Positions 1-12,079 are shown, counted from the stretch's first letter. The stretch is DNA of 64,000 nucleotides from Sclerotiophoma versabilis (GCA_012274445.1 JAAROD010000026.1:868001-932000); one strand, 5' to 3'. Notes: generated by a model not told the origin, from the sequence alone. Numbers and translations: made by a program.

Positions 1-1842
1 TCGCCCAGCGAGGGAGCGATGCGCCACGTCTTGCCTCCAGCGCTGAGGAGCTGGATACCAGCAATGTAGAATGTCAGCGAGGAAGTAGGTCCGGTTGCCC
101 AACCGTGCGCATGCGAAATTCGTGCATCATTCAGATAAGGGGCATAGTGCAGCTCGCCAGTCGTCGAATAGCCCTCGATGAACGTTGAATTCGTCATACG
201 CGGATCGTCGAGCATAAAGCCCCACTGCAGTCTCATGAGCTCGAGACCAGCGGTTGTGTTCTCGGCGAGGAAGTGTATCTGCAACTCAAAGCCGGAGATG
301 AAGGGGGAGATAGCATCTGCGGCTTCCAGTGCGGGAGCGCCGTAGGGTGTCCACCTGTCTGCAAGGGCAGCAGAGATGCGCTGGACTTGTGTGGAGTTCG
401 CAGTCAGGTTTGCGACGACGGCCCAGGAGTTGCCGTCTTGAGGCATAAGAGTTGTAGTTTCGTTATCGATGTACATGCCAGCTTCATCGTTCCAGAGAAG
501 TCTGTTGGCAGAAGTCTTGATGCGCTCCGCGATTGTGGTCCAGTTGGAAGTTGAGGACGTGTCATTGAGTGCGGCAGCGAGCTGGATGCCATGATTGATG
601 GTGTAATAAAGGATTGCGTTAGCTTCGATATTGTGTCCGCCCATGCCGAAGCGTAGCCAGTCGGAGGGAGAAGTGACGTTCATGAGTCCTGAGGAGTCGA
701 TGTAGCTAAGAGACCAGGAAAGTGCGAGCTTCCATTTGTCCCAAAGACCCTGGAGGTAAGTGATATCTCCAGTGTACAGATAGTGATCGGCCACACCAAT
801 CAACGTGTACAGGTGGTATGTGAAGGATACAGAATCTGGGAACGGCCGTCCGGCGTAAGGCAGACGTCCGTTGGGTGCCTGAACATCGAACAGCGAGTTC
901 AGCGAGTTCTCAATGGATATTACATCGTTGGTCGATACGACGATGCCTGGTACGGCGATTGACATGTCTACATCTGTGTCAGTATTCCCATGTGTGTAAC
1001 TCGAGATAATCATGTTGACTTACCGCCTGCCCACACAAGTCTGTCTCGCTTGGCACCGTCGACCAATGTGGAAGTCCCGTTTGTGATTGTTGTGTTGTAG
1101 TACCAGGTAACGTTGGTTGCATCGGAGACTGATGAGTTGATCTTGAAAATATGGATCAATGCATCACCGTGGGTAGGATCGATAGTGCAGATCTGATTAG
1201 TGTATGCACCAGCATACCAGATACGGTTCAGCAACTCATCTGTGCGCCGTCAGCTACGATTATCGTCCAGCTGATCATGTACAACTTACCGTCACAGTGA
1301 AAGTATCCAGTATAGTTTGCAATTGCATCATCTTCCCAATGTGGCATTGCAGTGTAGTGCACCTCCGCGCCCGTGACCTCAACTGTGCCAGTCGAGTTGT
1401 GTACTAGCGTCATATACCTGAAGCCGCCCCTTTCCTTCTCTCTTGGCGCAGTGTATCGCCCTGGCTCTGTGACATGGAACCAGAGAGTTTCATCTTTGCC
1501 AGCATCAGCAGTGGCGTCAGAAGATGCATTGGAAACCCAGTATGAGCTTTCGGAGAACGTGACGCCAATGTATTGTGATGAATCCGACACGGAACCAATG
1601 TTCAAGGACACAACACCAGCAATATTGATGCCGAAGTCATAAGAGGTAGCTGCGTTGCCATCAAAGGTCGAACTGCCGTTCGATCTTGTCAGGCTTTCAG
1701 GGTTACTGACGGAGCCATTGGTATTGTCTACGGAGATGGGGTGTAGAGTCCGCGACCGTGGTGCTAAGATGTATTCATCGTATGGCACAGCAATGGCAGG
1801 CGCAACCAGTGCTGCTGTGGACAAGATCGACAGGAGCTTCAT
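1..1842 (-). CDS. Alpha-L-rhamnosidase-like glycoside hydrolase (GH78), 3' end cut by window edge
   Basis: Secreted enzyme predicted to release terminal alpha-L-rhamnose from plant glycosides or pectin. I read three exons on the minus strand: 1842-1290, 1239-1024 and 973 to beyond base 1. The introns are 50 nt each (GTAAGT donors, CACAG/ACACAG acceptors) and keep the frame open for about 580 codons. The ATG at 1842 starts a signal peptide (MKLLSILSTAALVAPAIAVP). The middle has the ELLNRIWYAGAYTNQ segment and the C-terminal part has the (alpha/alpha)6-barrel region with DRLVWAGG, HNIEANAILYYTINHG and SHAHGWATGPTS, all typical of fungal GH78-like six-hairpin glycosidases. Many N-glycosylation sequons fit secretion. 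The C-terminus lies outside the window. Substrate specificity cannot be told from sequence, and other six-hairpin hydrolases are possible. Confidence 0.85.
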
Positions 1843-2636
1843 CTTTCAATAGATGGTCGAGGTCTACTGATCAGGATCAAACTGTAGCTCTCTGCTTTAT
1901 AACTGACCTGCATCGGGGGCTTGTGCGGCAATGAAGTTACCATCTTGAACTGCCGTACTAGATATGTGCGGAGCTATCGGACAAGCAGCCACCGAAATGA
2001 CGTTGTATAGAAGCTTTAGCGTAACGTCGATCTTGAAGACTGTGGGGAAGCGGGGGAAGTCCACAGCGCTGGTGAATATGATTGGCTGGAAAGTCACAAA
2101 CGACCACAAAATTCCGAACAAATTCTTTGGATCGTCTAAACAAGACCTTCGACGAACGGTCAAGATTACAGCGAAGATGCTTGATCATCCCCATGGTCGT
2201 TCTCCTGTCTCTTGTGTTGCAGAAAAAATTGGACATGAGCATCCCATGCGCTAAAACATAGGCGGCAGTCAAAATGGCCCGATGCGTCGCCATAAAGATA
2301 GAATATCCCCAAACTTCACGACCCGATTGAGGGGTCATGGCTGCTGTGTTCCAGCTTTTCTGCAACATAAGAGCATGTCAGTACGCAGGCGCTCTTTCAT
2401 TGGTCACGACGACTTGCGAAGCTCACCCACTGCTGCGATTAAGTCAAGGAAGGATAGGCGAGGATGGTCCTGAACAAAGTGACTTCGTAAGCGTCGTATA
2501 CTAAGAAACACATCTTACAAGACCACACGGCAGCACCGTCCCAATTCGAACACCAAAATGCGGCCATCGTTGTGTATATCCTAGTCCCAAACTCCAGACC
2601 CCATAACGCCTCCATCATCAGCCATCAAACAAGTCC
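1843..2636. other. Intergenic region with overlapping unassigned ORFs
   Basis: No gene is supported here. Open frames overlap on both strands (1964-2254 plus; 1897-2163 and 1958-2368 minus). The minus frame at 1897-2163 has a hydrophobic run (LWSFVTFQPIIFTSAVDF) that could be a remnant of a membrane protein, but no family is recognisable and no splice model joins the frames. The first part is the promoter of the GH78 gene. Confidence 0.4.
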
Positions 2637-3501
2637 TCACTTTCGTTTACTCGAGCAAAACTCAACAGCCATCCCCTTGTCTGCACTACATGCCGAGTTT
2701 GGGTTACTCTTCTTGCAAAGGTTCTCCTGTTAGACAAGTCAGCTTACATCCATCTCACCCGACAGCATAGATACATACCTCGTATAGATACGCTTGGTCA
2801 TCGCACCAAGCGCCAGCTCCACACTGGAAACTCAACGCGTCGTTCGCAGGTCCCATCTGCAGGCCCGCTTCATGCCCAGCACAAGCCGATGTATCGCCGT
2901 TCCTTAGTCCATCTTCCGTACGACCAAGACAATCGATGAGGCTGATGTCGTACCAGACGGTGCCGGCTGAGACAGCGTACTCGATCTGCACAGGCTTGGA
3001 GTAATCGCCCTCGATCTTGGATACCTTGAGGTTGACACCTGAGCCTTCAGGTGCGGCTTCGAAAGGTCGGTCAAGCTTGCCGCCGGCAGGGATGTGGCCG
3101 ATTTCCTCAACCGTGTTGCCAATATGTGGTTCGAAGTGTAGGTCGTAATCACAGAAATTGTAAATGGTAAGTGTGTTCGAGGTAGATTTTGGACGTGGGA
3201 ATAAGGACAGTTGAGGAATATCAACGTCGTCGACTGTTGGCTGAGGAGTGTCTGGCAATGGCCAGGGGATCTTCCATGGGCATGTTGCGGGAATGACCCA
3301 GGATTCCACACGGGCGAGGACTGAGTCAGCAGCGTCAGAGATCTTGTCTGTAATCTCATCGGTCTTATTTTTAACCGCGTCTAGAACGTCGTCGACACCT
3401 CGGGTGAGTTGGATGTTGCGGTGATGGTGGGAGTGCAGGTGCCCGTGTTGTGTTGCAGAAGCAACGAGCGCGGAAGAGAGTAGCATAATAAATGGCTGCA
3501 T
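2637..3501 (-). CDS. Secreted BYS1/thaumatin-like protein
   Basis: Two exons on the minus strand, 3501-2779 and 2726-2637, joined by a 52-nt intron (GTATGT donor, TAACAG acceptor), giving 270 residues. I start at the ATG at 3501 because it opens a signal peptide (MQPFIMLLSSALVASA). The longer open frame upstream would bury that peptide. A His-rich stretch and a charged helix (about residues 20-75) precede the Bys1-type domain (about 115-270), which shows LTIYNFCDYDLHFEP, a central WYDISLIDC and a Cys-rich end. The second exon supplies two more cysteines (NLCKKSNPNSACSA). The Bys1 family contains secreted, phase- or host-regulated fungal antigens of unknown biochemistry. Splicing is convincing because it replaces a short intronic tail with a cysteine-bearing end. 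Confidence 0.8.
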
Positions 3502-5663
3502 ACTGACGACCAATTTGCAAGGAAGAGACAAATGGTAATGCGAAAATTTGGTATAGTTGCACTTCAAAGGAGTGTAAGAGCCGCACAGCGACTATGTGAA
3601 ACTCCAAGTTCACACGAGAAATGAATGACCAAGAAGTGAGTGACTAGCAAAGCAACAGCGACAGTCCGAGCCGCCACATCCGTCTCTCTTATAAGAAATC
3701 TGTAACCCGTCCATTTGCGACCTCTTACTGATGGTTGGGGGCCGGGTCAGCTCGCTCTGAAACAGGGCTTATCCGAAGTCCGAACTGCAGGTACGCAGCA
3801 CTGACGCGCCTGGTTCGTCAGTCAATATAACAACCAATCAACAAGCTTCGGCAATTGCAACAGTGTGTGATACCTGGATGTCTGAGCTGGCTGCCGCCTC
3901 GTGGCCTTGGATGTGGTGGGAAGCGGGTTTGTGATGCTGATTGGTTGGGATCGAAATGAGCGCTAAATGAGTGCGATAATGAAGAATTTAAGAACCTTGG
4001 AGTCGCAGAATACATGACGTGGAGAGAGGTGCAATTTCCGCTATCTTGATATGATGAGGAGGTGTACCGTTCAGTGACTGTCACGCGAATCATGTGTTCT
4101 TCGTTGGCAGTATAGCTGAGCATTTGTACGTACTTGGCTGCGCTGACCGCTTCAGCCGTTCGTCCCTCCCAACGTCAGCAACATCTTTGTATCTGCTAAA
4201 CGAGTGCCTGTTCAGGCCATGAAGGATCCAGAAGACAAGAAAATACTGATAAATTGAGATGAGCATCGCGAAGTATCAACACTTCGGCCAGTCGTACGGC
4301 CACGCTTCTACAACTTGGAACACCAGGGTCGAAGTCCAGCGCTTCGATGCTGGGCATTGTGCCGCTCTTTAGCCTAACTAGATGATGTTTCGAGGCTATA
4401 CGTAGAGCGAGGGCTTTCATGTTCAGTATTTGACTGCTGCTGGCCACTGGCCATTTCCACCATATCTCCGTACAGCCTTTCCAAATGTCACTGCTTCTGT
4501 TGTCTATGTAGTGGGCACTGGCTAAATCGAGCATGCGTACTGTCTAGACCTGTTTGGATGTTTGGACTGGTCGTGACTGGTCTTGACGCTGGGCGATAGG
4601 CGCGCGCAGTCAACGCTGCAGAGGTAGGTGTTGGCTAAGGAGTGCAGTAATGCTCCGTGCTGTTGAATATGGCTTGCAAAAAGCCAGGTAAGCGGTTACA
4701 GTCTGGTCAAAGCATTGATCGAGTGGGCACCATACCCAGATCCTCGGAGTATCAGGCACAAGAGGGAGGCCGTGTCGGAGAAACGCAAAGCTACGATCGA
4801 GTCTGACACTGCCAACATCAAGCGTCTCAACTTGAGTGTACCGGACGCCAACCTCGCTCGTCCTCATACTCGTGAAGAGAGAGCCTCCAAGACTGTTCTT
4901 ATTTCTGGTATCGCTGAGCGTTTCATACTGCTTAGAGAGAGGAAGGCATTGACGAAGCGTGGCGCTGTCTGAGCCTGCAGGCTGGAGGGACAACAAGATA
5001 TGCAATTACATGTACTTTGAATACATTTCTTTTGTAATTTACTTAACTAACTCCGATTTCCCAGCTCAGCCAGAGTTCAGTAATATGTGCAGCGATCTGC
5101 CCGTAATCCAGCGATGTGACCCACCTCCCCTACTCGTTCCGCTTCCGCCAGCTGAAAGCAGGTGATCATCAATGTGCCCTCCGCAATGGAAAATCGTCTA
5201 CGTACACCATCTGATCCCCCAAGTACTTGCAATCGCTTGATCAACTTGATGTTGTGCTTTGCACACTTCTTCTTCCCAACGGGCTGCCAAGATGGGTCCT
5301 GCTGTGTTCGTTCTCGTCTTCGTCATACCTGGCTCAATAACTCTGCAGTCCACTTCCTTCTGATGGTATGTTAACGTCATCTCATAAAATGAAATACCTA
5401 CAAGGCGCTGTGGTCAATGTTGAACGCATTCCTCCGCGACCCCCGAAGCGTGACGTTGGGTTGAGGTTGTCCATCCGTTGCATTCAAACAAGCAAGAACA
5501 ACCGGCAAGAGCAACAGTTAATAACAGCACTCCGCTCATCTACAGTTCATCCACTAAACACTTACTAATACCACTACCACAGCCACTCACAAAGAAGGAT
5601 GATTCAAATGATAAATCCGCATTACTTTTAGCAGCTGCGCATACTACCTCAATGTCTGAATCT
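3502..5663. other. Gene-poor intergenic region
   Basis: About 2.1 kb without a supported gene. Open frames at 4196-4534, 4610-5005 and 4715-4972 have no recognisable domain, no good start or splice context and overlap on both strands. Base composition drops to AT-rich stretches near 5000-5060. It ends at the first copy of a dispersed repeat. Confidence 0.5.
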
Positions 5664-5733
5664 TTAGCCCGGAAATCTTCATGATGTTCTTGAATTTATA
5701 CAAAACAAGTGAAATTGTCTGTAGAATTTAGGC
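5664..5733. repeat. Short dispersed repeat, copy 1
   Basis: This 70-bp stretch aligns with 13201-13272. By eye I count about 13 transitions, 2 transversions and 2 single-base gaps, for roughly 78% identity. Weaker similarity seems to extend some 40 bp to the left in both copies. The parent element is unknown. No terminal inverted repeats or coding capacity were seen. Confidence 0.65.
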
Positions 5734-5861
5734 TGTATATTGAGTATTCTAGTACAGCAAGGGTTAGGTTGGTTGCCTCTTACAGTTCTAAGGTTTCTCT
5801 GTTCGTATCTCACTTTTTGAGCAGCACGAGAGGCTTTGCAATACAGCTAAATTGCTGAACC

Positions 5862-6443
5862 GTGACTACACATACAGTAAACTCAGTATTAACAGCGAAA
5901 AGGTATGCTAGGGCCCACTCATCGCAATTGGCTGACCCTCAATCGACGCTTGACGATGCTTGCACCAAGATGAAGGGACGCGAGGCGGCTGTTCAGACGC
6001 TGCGTGCGGCGCACGACTTGGTACTCTCCGACATGTACACCACCTTTTCGGAACTGCGAGCACCTTCTTTTAAGTGCGAGCAAATAGAGGATATCATCCG
6101 CGTTAAAGACCAACATAGTGCAAGATTTACGCTCCTTGTTCAGCAAATGACTAAGGCTGTCGATGCGAGGGACAAAGTATTGGTGACTGAGATCGAAAAT
6201 GCACACGAACTCAATCGCAGAGTCCAAAACAGCAAGGACAATTGTGCAGAGTTGACAGAGTGGTTGAAGAGCACAAAGGAAGTGGTGAAACTTGTGCTCA
6301 AGTGGTATGCTACAGACTAAGAGGGCTTCGATAAGCACGTCGAGAAGCATGAAGCTTATGTCGAAGACCTCGATGCAATTGTGACGCATCTAAAGACAAC
6401 GGTGCACAAGCTTACTGTTCAATTACAAGAGTTGCTGTTGTAG
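5862..6443 (+). pseudogene. Coiled-coil protein gene interrupted by an in-frame stop
   Basis: An open frame of about 150 codons (first in-frame ATG near 5971) encodes a hydrophilic, heptad-like helix-rich sequence with segments such as MKGREAAVQTLRAAHDLV and NRRVQNSKDNCAELTEWL. It stops at TAA 6318-6320, but the same frame continues for 40 more sense codons of the same character (EGFDKHVEKHEAYVEDLD onward) to TAG 6441-6443. That suggests one coiled-coil protein broken by a nonsense change. No family is recognised. It lies just right of the repeat copy. The start, and any upstream exon, are uncertain. A functional shorter protein is possible. Confidence 0.45.
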
Positions 6444-6542
6444 TTACTAGGTGAGTGTGAATTGTAGCATTTCACTTGGGTCAGTCTCTCATAGTGCTGT
6501 CGTTCGGCTGCATATATCGTCTGTCTTTCATCAACTTAAGAT

Positions 6543-6719
6543 ACATGGAGTAACGATCCACCCCTGCCATTCACCATCGAGGTCGCTAACGGCACCTTCT
6601 GGCGCATCCAAGAGCTCACGCGCGCTATCAATCAAGTCTTCAACTGCAGCCCGCCACAGCTTGCTCAGCGATACAGTTCAGGGGGATTTGGCTACTTAGC
6701 AAGGCTTCAGGGCAGCTGA
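6543..6719 (+). other. Coding-like exon fragment
   Basis: A 58-codon open stretch ending at TGA 6717-6719 reads TIEVANGTFWRIQELTRAIN followed by a Pro/Gly-rich tail. It has coding-like composition but no ATG. It could be a last exon of the broken coiled-coil gene just upstream, entered at an AG such as 6539-6540. No family is recognised. Confidence 0.3.
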
Positions 6720-7017
6720 GACTAAATTGGCGGAATGAATGGAGCGAAGCAGGGATACTTGGACATTGTGGGAGGTGGGCAACTGTGAAGTATTTTCCCT
6801 TAATAATGGAAAAAAGCAAGTCTTCTAGAGACTACATGTAGCTATGACTACATTATGATGCAGCTAGATTCACGCCAGAGACCTCTAGGCTTGAGGTTTC
6901 GATGTCAAATTTGCTGCTGCTGCATGTCAGCTCTTCTGAATCACAATACTGTGAGCTGATCTCCTAGATCAGAGCAAATTGTTGCGTTTCTATCCCATCT
7001 TCATGCATCGTCCTAAA

Positions 7018-8850
7018 TTACATACCGTCCATCAGCTCATCAATCTAGGCTGGACCAATGGCTAGATAGCCCTGCTCCTTCTGACTAAGGACATATGGCG
7101 ATGACCCCCCGAGCATCGCTATAATAATATCACCTTCGAGCGTAAAATGAGCCCCAACTCCGTAGGTTCCACGCGTTGTTCGGAAGAACTTCCGACCAGA
7201 CATGAGCAGGAAGGTGTATATTTCTACTGACCCTGTGGATTACGTGTGGTGTACCTACGGCAAACTTCTTATCATCACGTATGCAGATACGGTTAGACGA
7301 GTATTGGGGCACCATATCATGCAAATACTCGAGAAAGTCAGCCAGAAATTGGTCATTGTGTGCAGCCGTAGCTTGCTTGAGGCGCACCATAGGTGCAACA
7401 CATCTAGTTGTGAACGTCCGGTCTAATTTCAAGAGTTCTTCTCGATAACCAAAGTACTTTAGTGGTAGCTGTGCGACGTGTTTCCAGCATGCTGACAGCG
7501 TATCCTTTAGTTCTGGGCCTAGTGAAGGCAAGACGCTGACCAGGCGCTCATATTCGAACCCATGAACCAAAAGTCCGTCGCCTTCAGCGAGATATCTGTT
7601 CGGCACTCTGTCTCTTTTGAGTGGTTCCGGGTAATTTATTCTGAAGCTATTCCTGTCTTTGCGCGAGATGAGAATGTGTTCTCGCACATGATCCCATCTT
7701 GGTACCCACGATAGGAATTTTTGATCAAACTCATAGTATTTGAGATGTGCAATAAATTCCAGAAACTTCAGATCCTTGTGCATACGTAGGCTCTCGATGG
7801 CAATGTCTCTGTATACCTCTGCAACTGATTTCGAGTAATTTACGTCAATGCTTGCAGTATCAAACCCGTGATACATGCGGAGTATGCCAAGAGGTCCATA
7901 GAACTTATCATGATGATCAGAAGCCAAGTAGTATCTAAAATGGTCCAGAACTTCAAGCAGGTAATTCTCGTCTCGTGTAGTAACAGACAAGGTGCCGGTG
8001 ATTGCGATGCCATACCTTATGCTAATCCCTTGAACGAACTCAGGGCTGACCACTTGTGATACGGAAAAACATAATGCGACCTTACTGATGCGATTATATG
8101 GAATCCTCACATGGGCATATAAAGCATATGAGTGGGAGGTTTTGTCGCAAGCCAATGTGATCTCTTGAACGCACCAGATACGCTTGGACCAATCTGTATC
8201 ATATAACATCGCGAGAGCACTCCAAGGTATGTCAAGAGTAGGTTGCTCGGATAATGTATGGGCCAAAAGAACGTAAATTGATTGAAATAGTCGGCGATGC
8301 CTGCATGAGTCCGAAGACCTTCCACGGCATCGAAGATCGCCGTTAAACCACTCTCAGTTGAGATGGCCTCGTCATGGCTTGTTTCGCCGAGGTATATGAC
8401 TGTATTGGTAGCTTGTGAGAATACTCGGTCCATAAGTGGCACGTGGGCATTCTTCTCTTCAATGTCGCTTTGGTTCATGCACAGAGCATCCGCCCAGATT
8501 AGTTTTGGTTCCGTGACATCACGAATCATCCACAGTGCATTGCGAAGGCTTATCGTAACCCGAACATGATCTCCATTACATGCCACTGCAGCGAAGTCGT
8601 TTTGTTCGCCCCACACATAGGAGAGGCCCTCGTAGGCTGGTGCGCTGGTAACATCATACTGACATAGTTCGCAATGTATAGGAGCATCAGCGTCGTTTGA
8701 GGGCAAGATTGTGAGCTATCGGATGTCGTTCTCAGATAGTCGAGTAGGGTAGAGCGTATTGCGTGCGTATTGCGGAACGTTAGTAGGCGGCAGGCTTTTG
8801 ATTGCGGTCACGTCGTACTCATCTTCACCCGACAGCTCTATGGATGCCAT
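7018..8850 (-). pseudogene. HET-domain (heterokaryon incompatibility) gene with several lesions
   Basis: Reading the minus strand from ATG 8850 gives a typical HET protein broken in several places. Codon 45 is TAG (8718-8716), lying where HET proteins have the IRLL-type motif (ENDIR, stop, LTILPS). The HET core then follows: YEGLSYVWGEQND, LIWADALCMNQSDI, and RVFSQATNTVIYLGE. Near 8265 the frame changes, and the domain continues as DWSKRIWCVQEITLACD with a long C-terminal part. Near 7220-7270 it changes again, and the conserved end (GRKFFRTTRGTYGVGAHFTL, GDIIIAMLGGSSPYVL, then a TAG before IDELMDGM) appears in a third frame, ending at TAA 7018-7020. No introns of plausible size explain the frame changes. 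HET proteins trigger cell death after fusion of unlike hyphae. This copy is probably non-functional. Confidence 0.8.
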
Positions 8851-11169
8851 CGCGATTGAAGGCAAAAAGTGTTGGAGTTTGAAGGACAGGGCCTGAGGCT
8901 GAAGCTTACCAGTACATGCCTAGACCTCCCCACCACTACACAAGACTGAGGTTGTTAATGATTCCCGTGGTCATGCTGCACTTTCTTTCCGTACCTGACT
9001 CTTGCCTTACCCTTACAGCTGTGCGCACCACACACCGCACAGCTCAGTCTCATTGCGTTGTGCCTTCAAGAGCTTGCACCCGAAGACTCAGCATGTGAAA
9101 GCCAAGACGTGCGGCTCTGTGGCCGGAACACACCAGAAACACCCGAGACAGACATGAACGATCAAGAGCTTCGTTCACTTGCGACAGAAGACATGTGTCG
9201 AAACGAAGACCTGAAGCTCCTTGGCAGATACGGGCGAGGAAGTCGAGATGCCTCTCTGATAAACTCAACAACTTCCCGTGTCGCGAGTTCGAACGTTGGG
9301 AGTGAGACAGTATTCAGGTGGCCCGTCGGACAACTCATCGTGCAGCCAAGATCTCAATGAAGACCTCCACTGCACCTTACGGGTGGATCAAGTCTGTCTG
9401 AGAGCAATTGGGCGCCCAGCGCGTAGAGCGCCAGAAGCGCAAACGTTTGGTGTGGCTGATCGTTGCTTGTCCTCCATGCGTGTGCTACGAGAAAGTGCTC
9501 GTGATGACTTCACACCCTCACGAACTTACCAGATTTGGAGACCTCGGCATCACTTGCCACGACGATTCTTCAATCGAACACCAAAGACAAGTTTCGTGAG
9601 ATCGATCCTTGCCGATCTCTAGCTCGAAGCTTGCGCAACACCACCCCACAATCACCCCCGCCCAGAACTGCTATGGCCGCTGTGGAGCCCCCGTCGAACA
9701 TGCACAACATCAAACGTCCAGGAATCCACAATTGTCACGCAGCTCTATGCCTTAGCTGTTCAGCCAGCGAAACGCATTGGCAGACAGGTCGCGCAACCTG
9801 AGGCACGAGGGCATCTGTACTGTATACCCGGTGCAGCACCTCAACGATCGCCTCCCTCGGAGCAAAGGGAAGCTTATCTCGAAGGACCAAATTTGTGTCT
9901 TCACGACGCGATCAAGTCGCGCATTTGCATATGACCCCTCGTGAACATGGACGCAACGAAAACAAGTCGCCGGCTCGGTCCGGAGACTTTTCCGTGAGCT
10001 GAACCTGACCTTGCAAGAGCATCGCCTGATTACCCGAAATGGCAATGTCACGGATGTGTGACTCCACCGCCTCGGCAACATGCTTGTGACTCTTCGAGCC
10101 TGTATAAGATCAACGGATCCGCATCTAGTTGCTCTTCGTCTGACGCAACCAAATCACTCCATCCCTCTAGCCCTCGAAGCTCTTCACCCATAATCAATTG
10201 ACTCACACTGGGATCTTGACATCCATCCAACCGAGCAACACACGAAATTCCCGCAACACAACATCACCATGCCTCCAGTCAGCCAATTTCCGCCTGCGCG
10301 CGTCTTCCTCAAGACACCAGCCTCAAGGCCTTCACCACTTTCGACAAGCTCAATAAGATCACCTCTAACGTCGAGCCCACCCACACCAAGATTCACCTCT
10401 CACTCGGCCACCACATCACCATCAGTATCGCAATGCGCTGCGCAAAGATCGAATCCTACTACATCAGATGCGAGCTCAAGAAGATGAGGTACGTGCGATC
10501 GAGACTCCTTTCTCCATGCGACAATTTTTTAACGTATATAGACATCACGTGTCTGTTCCCTTGAGTATGCAATAGTGATGATACCCGGTTTTCTTTCACA
10601 CAACTCGATGCTATTTCCCAGTCTTTGGGTTGAAACGCCAGCTTTCTATCTTAATATCGAGTTTCCGCGTGTTTGCGGGCTATGTACGATGGCGCAGGAC
10701 GTCTTCGATGCACGGCGGTGCGGGTCCGCAACATGTCATGATATGCGGGTTTGACTGCAACTTACGATGCCATGCGACGATTGAGATATCCAAAAGTTTG
10801 TCTGTCTTTCGCCAAATCAGGGCGAAGACAACCCGTGTAACTTGATCAATGATACAGCAATCTCTATTCGCTCTTATGTTGCCGAAAGTGTGGGACCTAT
10901 AAAGTTGGAGGCAGTTAATCTATAGCTTCTGCTATGCTACTTTGAACGCAGTCTGAAAACTACCAAATGTTACTTGTTTTGTAACAAAAAGCTGAAAATG
11001 TTCTGGAGACCTGCAGGCTCGAAGTTGAGAAATGAGATTTGCAGCTGCACCATTACAGCTTCTCTGCAACACAAGGAATTTGCAGATTTGCTCGTGACTA
11101 CCACTACCCATGCAACAACCGCAATGTTAGAATACAAATTTGGTGTAGCAGCGCTTTCACAAGACGTAA
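8851..11169. other. Gene-poor region with a possible exon relic at 10269-10488
   Basis: About 2.3 kb with no complete gene. Open frames at 9058-9360, 9278-9622 and 9752-10081 have no recognisable domain. One stretch is coding-like. From ATG 10269 (CACCATG context) the frame reads MPPVSQFPPARVFLKT, and then a different frame continues SLKAFTTFDKLNKITSN through ESYYIRCELKKMR to a good AG|GTACGTG donor at 10488/10489. It resembles a first exon with a frame disruption, but no continuation was found. Confidence 0.4.
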
Positions 11170-12079
11170 TCATAGCACGCCGCTGTGCAGGTCCCTCCGC
11201 ATATGCGGATCCGCTGTTGCAGCCTTGCCATCAGTCAACAAGCTTGTGGCATTACGAACAATGGCTGTAATCCCCAAAATGGTCTGCAGGGTGATCGACT
11301 CGTTCTTCTTGGACCAACCTAGTTCTTCTGGGAGGCGCTCATTCTCTGCTCCACGTCAGCAACATCATCTCGACAATTCAATTCCCCATCGAAGACAAGA
11401 CTTACCAAAGAAGTAGACCATCAAATCTCTCGGCACAGTGCCCACCTTTGTATCTCCAAACGCAACAATCGGCGCCACAACCTCTCCCAAGCTGAACTCC
11501 TCTGTCGAGGCGGTGAACGTGTAGTTCTCATTCTCCGCCCGACTCACCAATTGCCGGTAAATTTTACTATGCGCCAGCTGCTTCGCAGTAACCGTCTCAT
11601 CTGTCCACCATGCCTTGCTCGTATCAAACACGGTCTGATTGAACACATGGTTGTTGCCAAATGCCGCATCAGTTCGCGACAGACTTGCATCGTGCTCCAA
11701 GAGATTGTGCACGTTGAGCTGATCGAGTGTGAAGAATGTTGCGTTCGGCTCCGGGTTTGCGATGATGGCTTGCTCCCACATGAGGCTGGCAAGAGCGGAG
11801 TCGAAGTTCAGACCGTTGCCGAGGCCTTTTATGACGTTTTCTTTGGTGAAGTTGCGCCCGTCACGGGGTAGGAAGCCGTGATTTGTTAGGGTGTTGAGCA
11901 TGGGGCAGGGGCCGCGAACTGTGGGTATGTTAGTGTCAGGTATGGAGTGGGGAGAGTGGCGAAGACTTGCAGTCATCAGGACCGCCGGGAATCCATTCGT
12001 GTGGGTTCGGTGTGCTGTATTGAGGCCTGCCGGATGCGATTGAGGCTGTTGCTGCGAGGAGAAGAACGTTCTGCTTCAT
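11170..12079 (-). CDS. Heme-thiolate peroxidase / unspecific peroxygenase (chloroperoxidase family)
   Basis: Secreted heme enzyme predicted to use H2O2 to oxygenate or halogenate organic substrates. Three exons: 12079-11971, 11918-11406 and 11345-11170 (265 residues). Intron 1 (52 nt) has a GC donor (T|GCAAGT) and a CCACAG acceptor. Using it restores PGGPDDFRGPCPMLNTL, which carries the family PCP motif with heme-ligand Cys41. The acid/base region LLEHDASLSRTD (Glu111-His112-Asp113) marks the short-UPO type. Intron 2 (60 nt, GTAAGT..GCAG) joins VYFFE to NERLPEELGWSKKNESITLQ. Start: ATG 12079 opens a signal peptide (MKQNVLLLAATASIASG). Upstream in-frame codons were rejected. Length is normal for the short group. 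Substrate unknown. Confidence 0.85.

Noticed and set aside
8255..8290. Intron as explanation for the first HET frame change
   Set aside because: No GT..AG pair of plausible length near the shift both restores the frame and leaves the conserved flanks intact.
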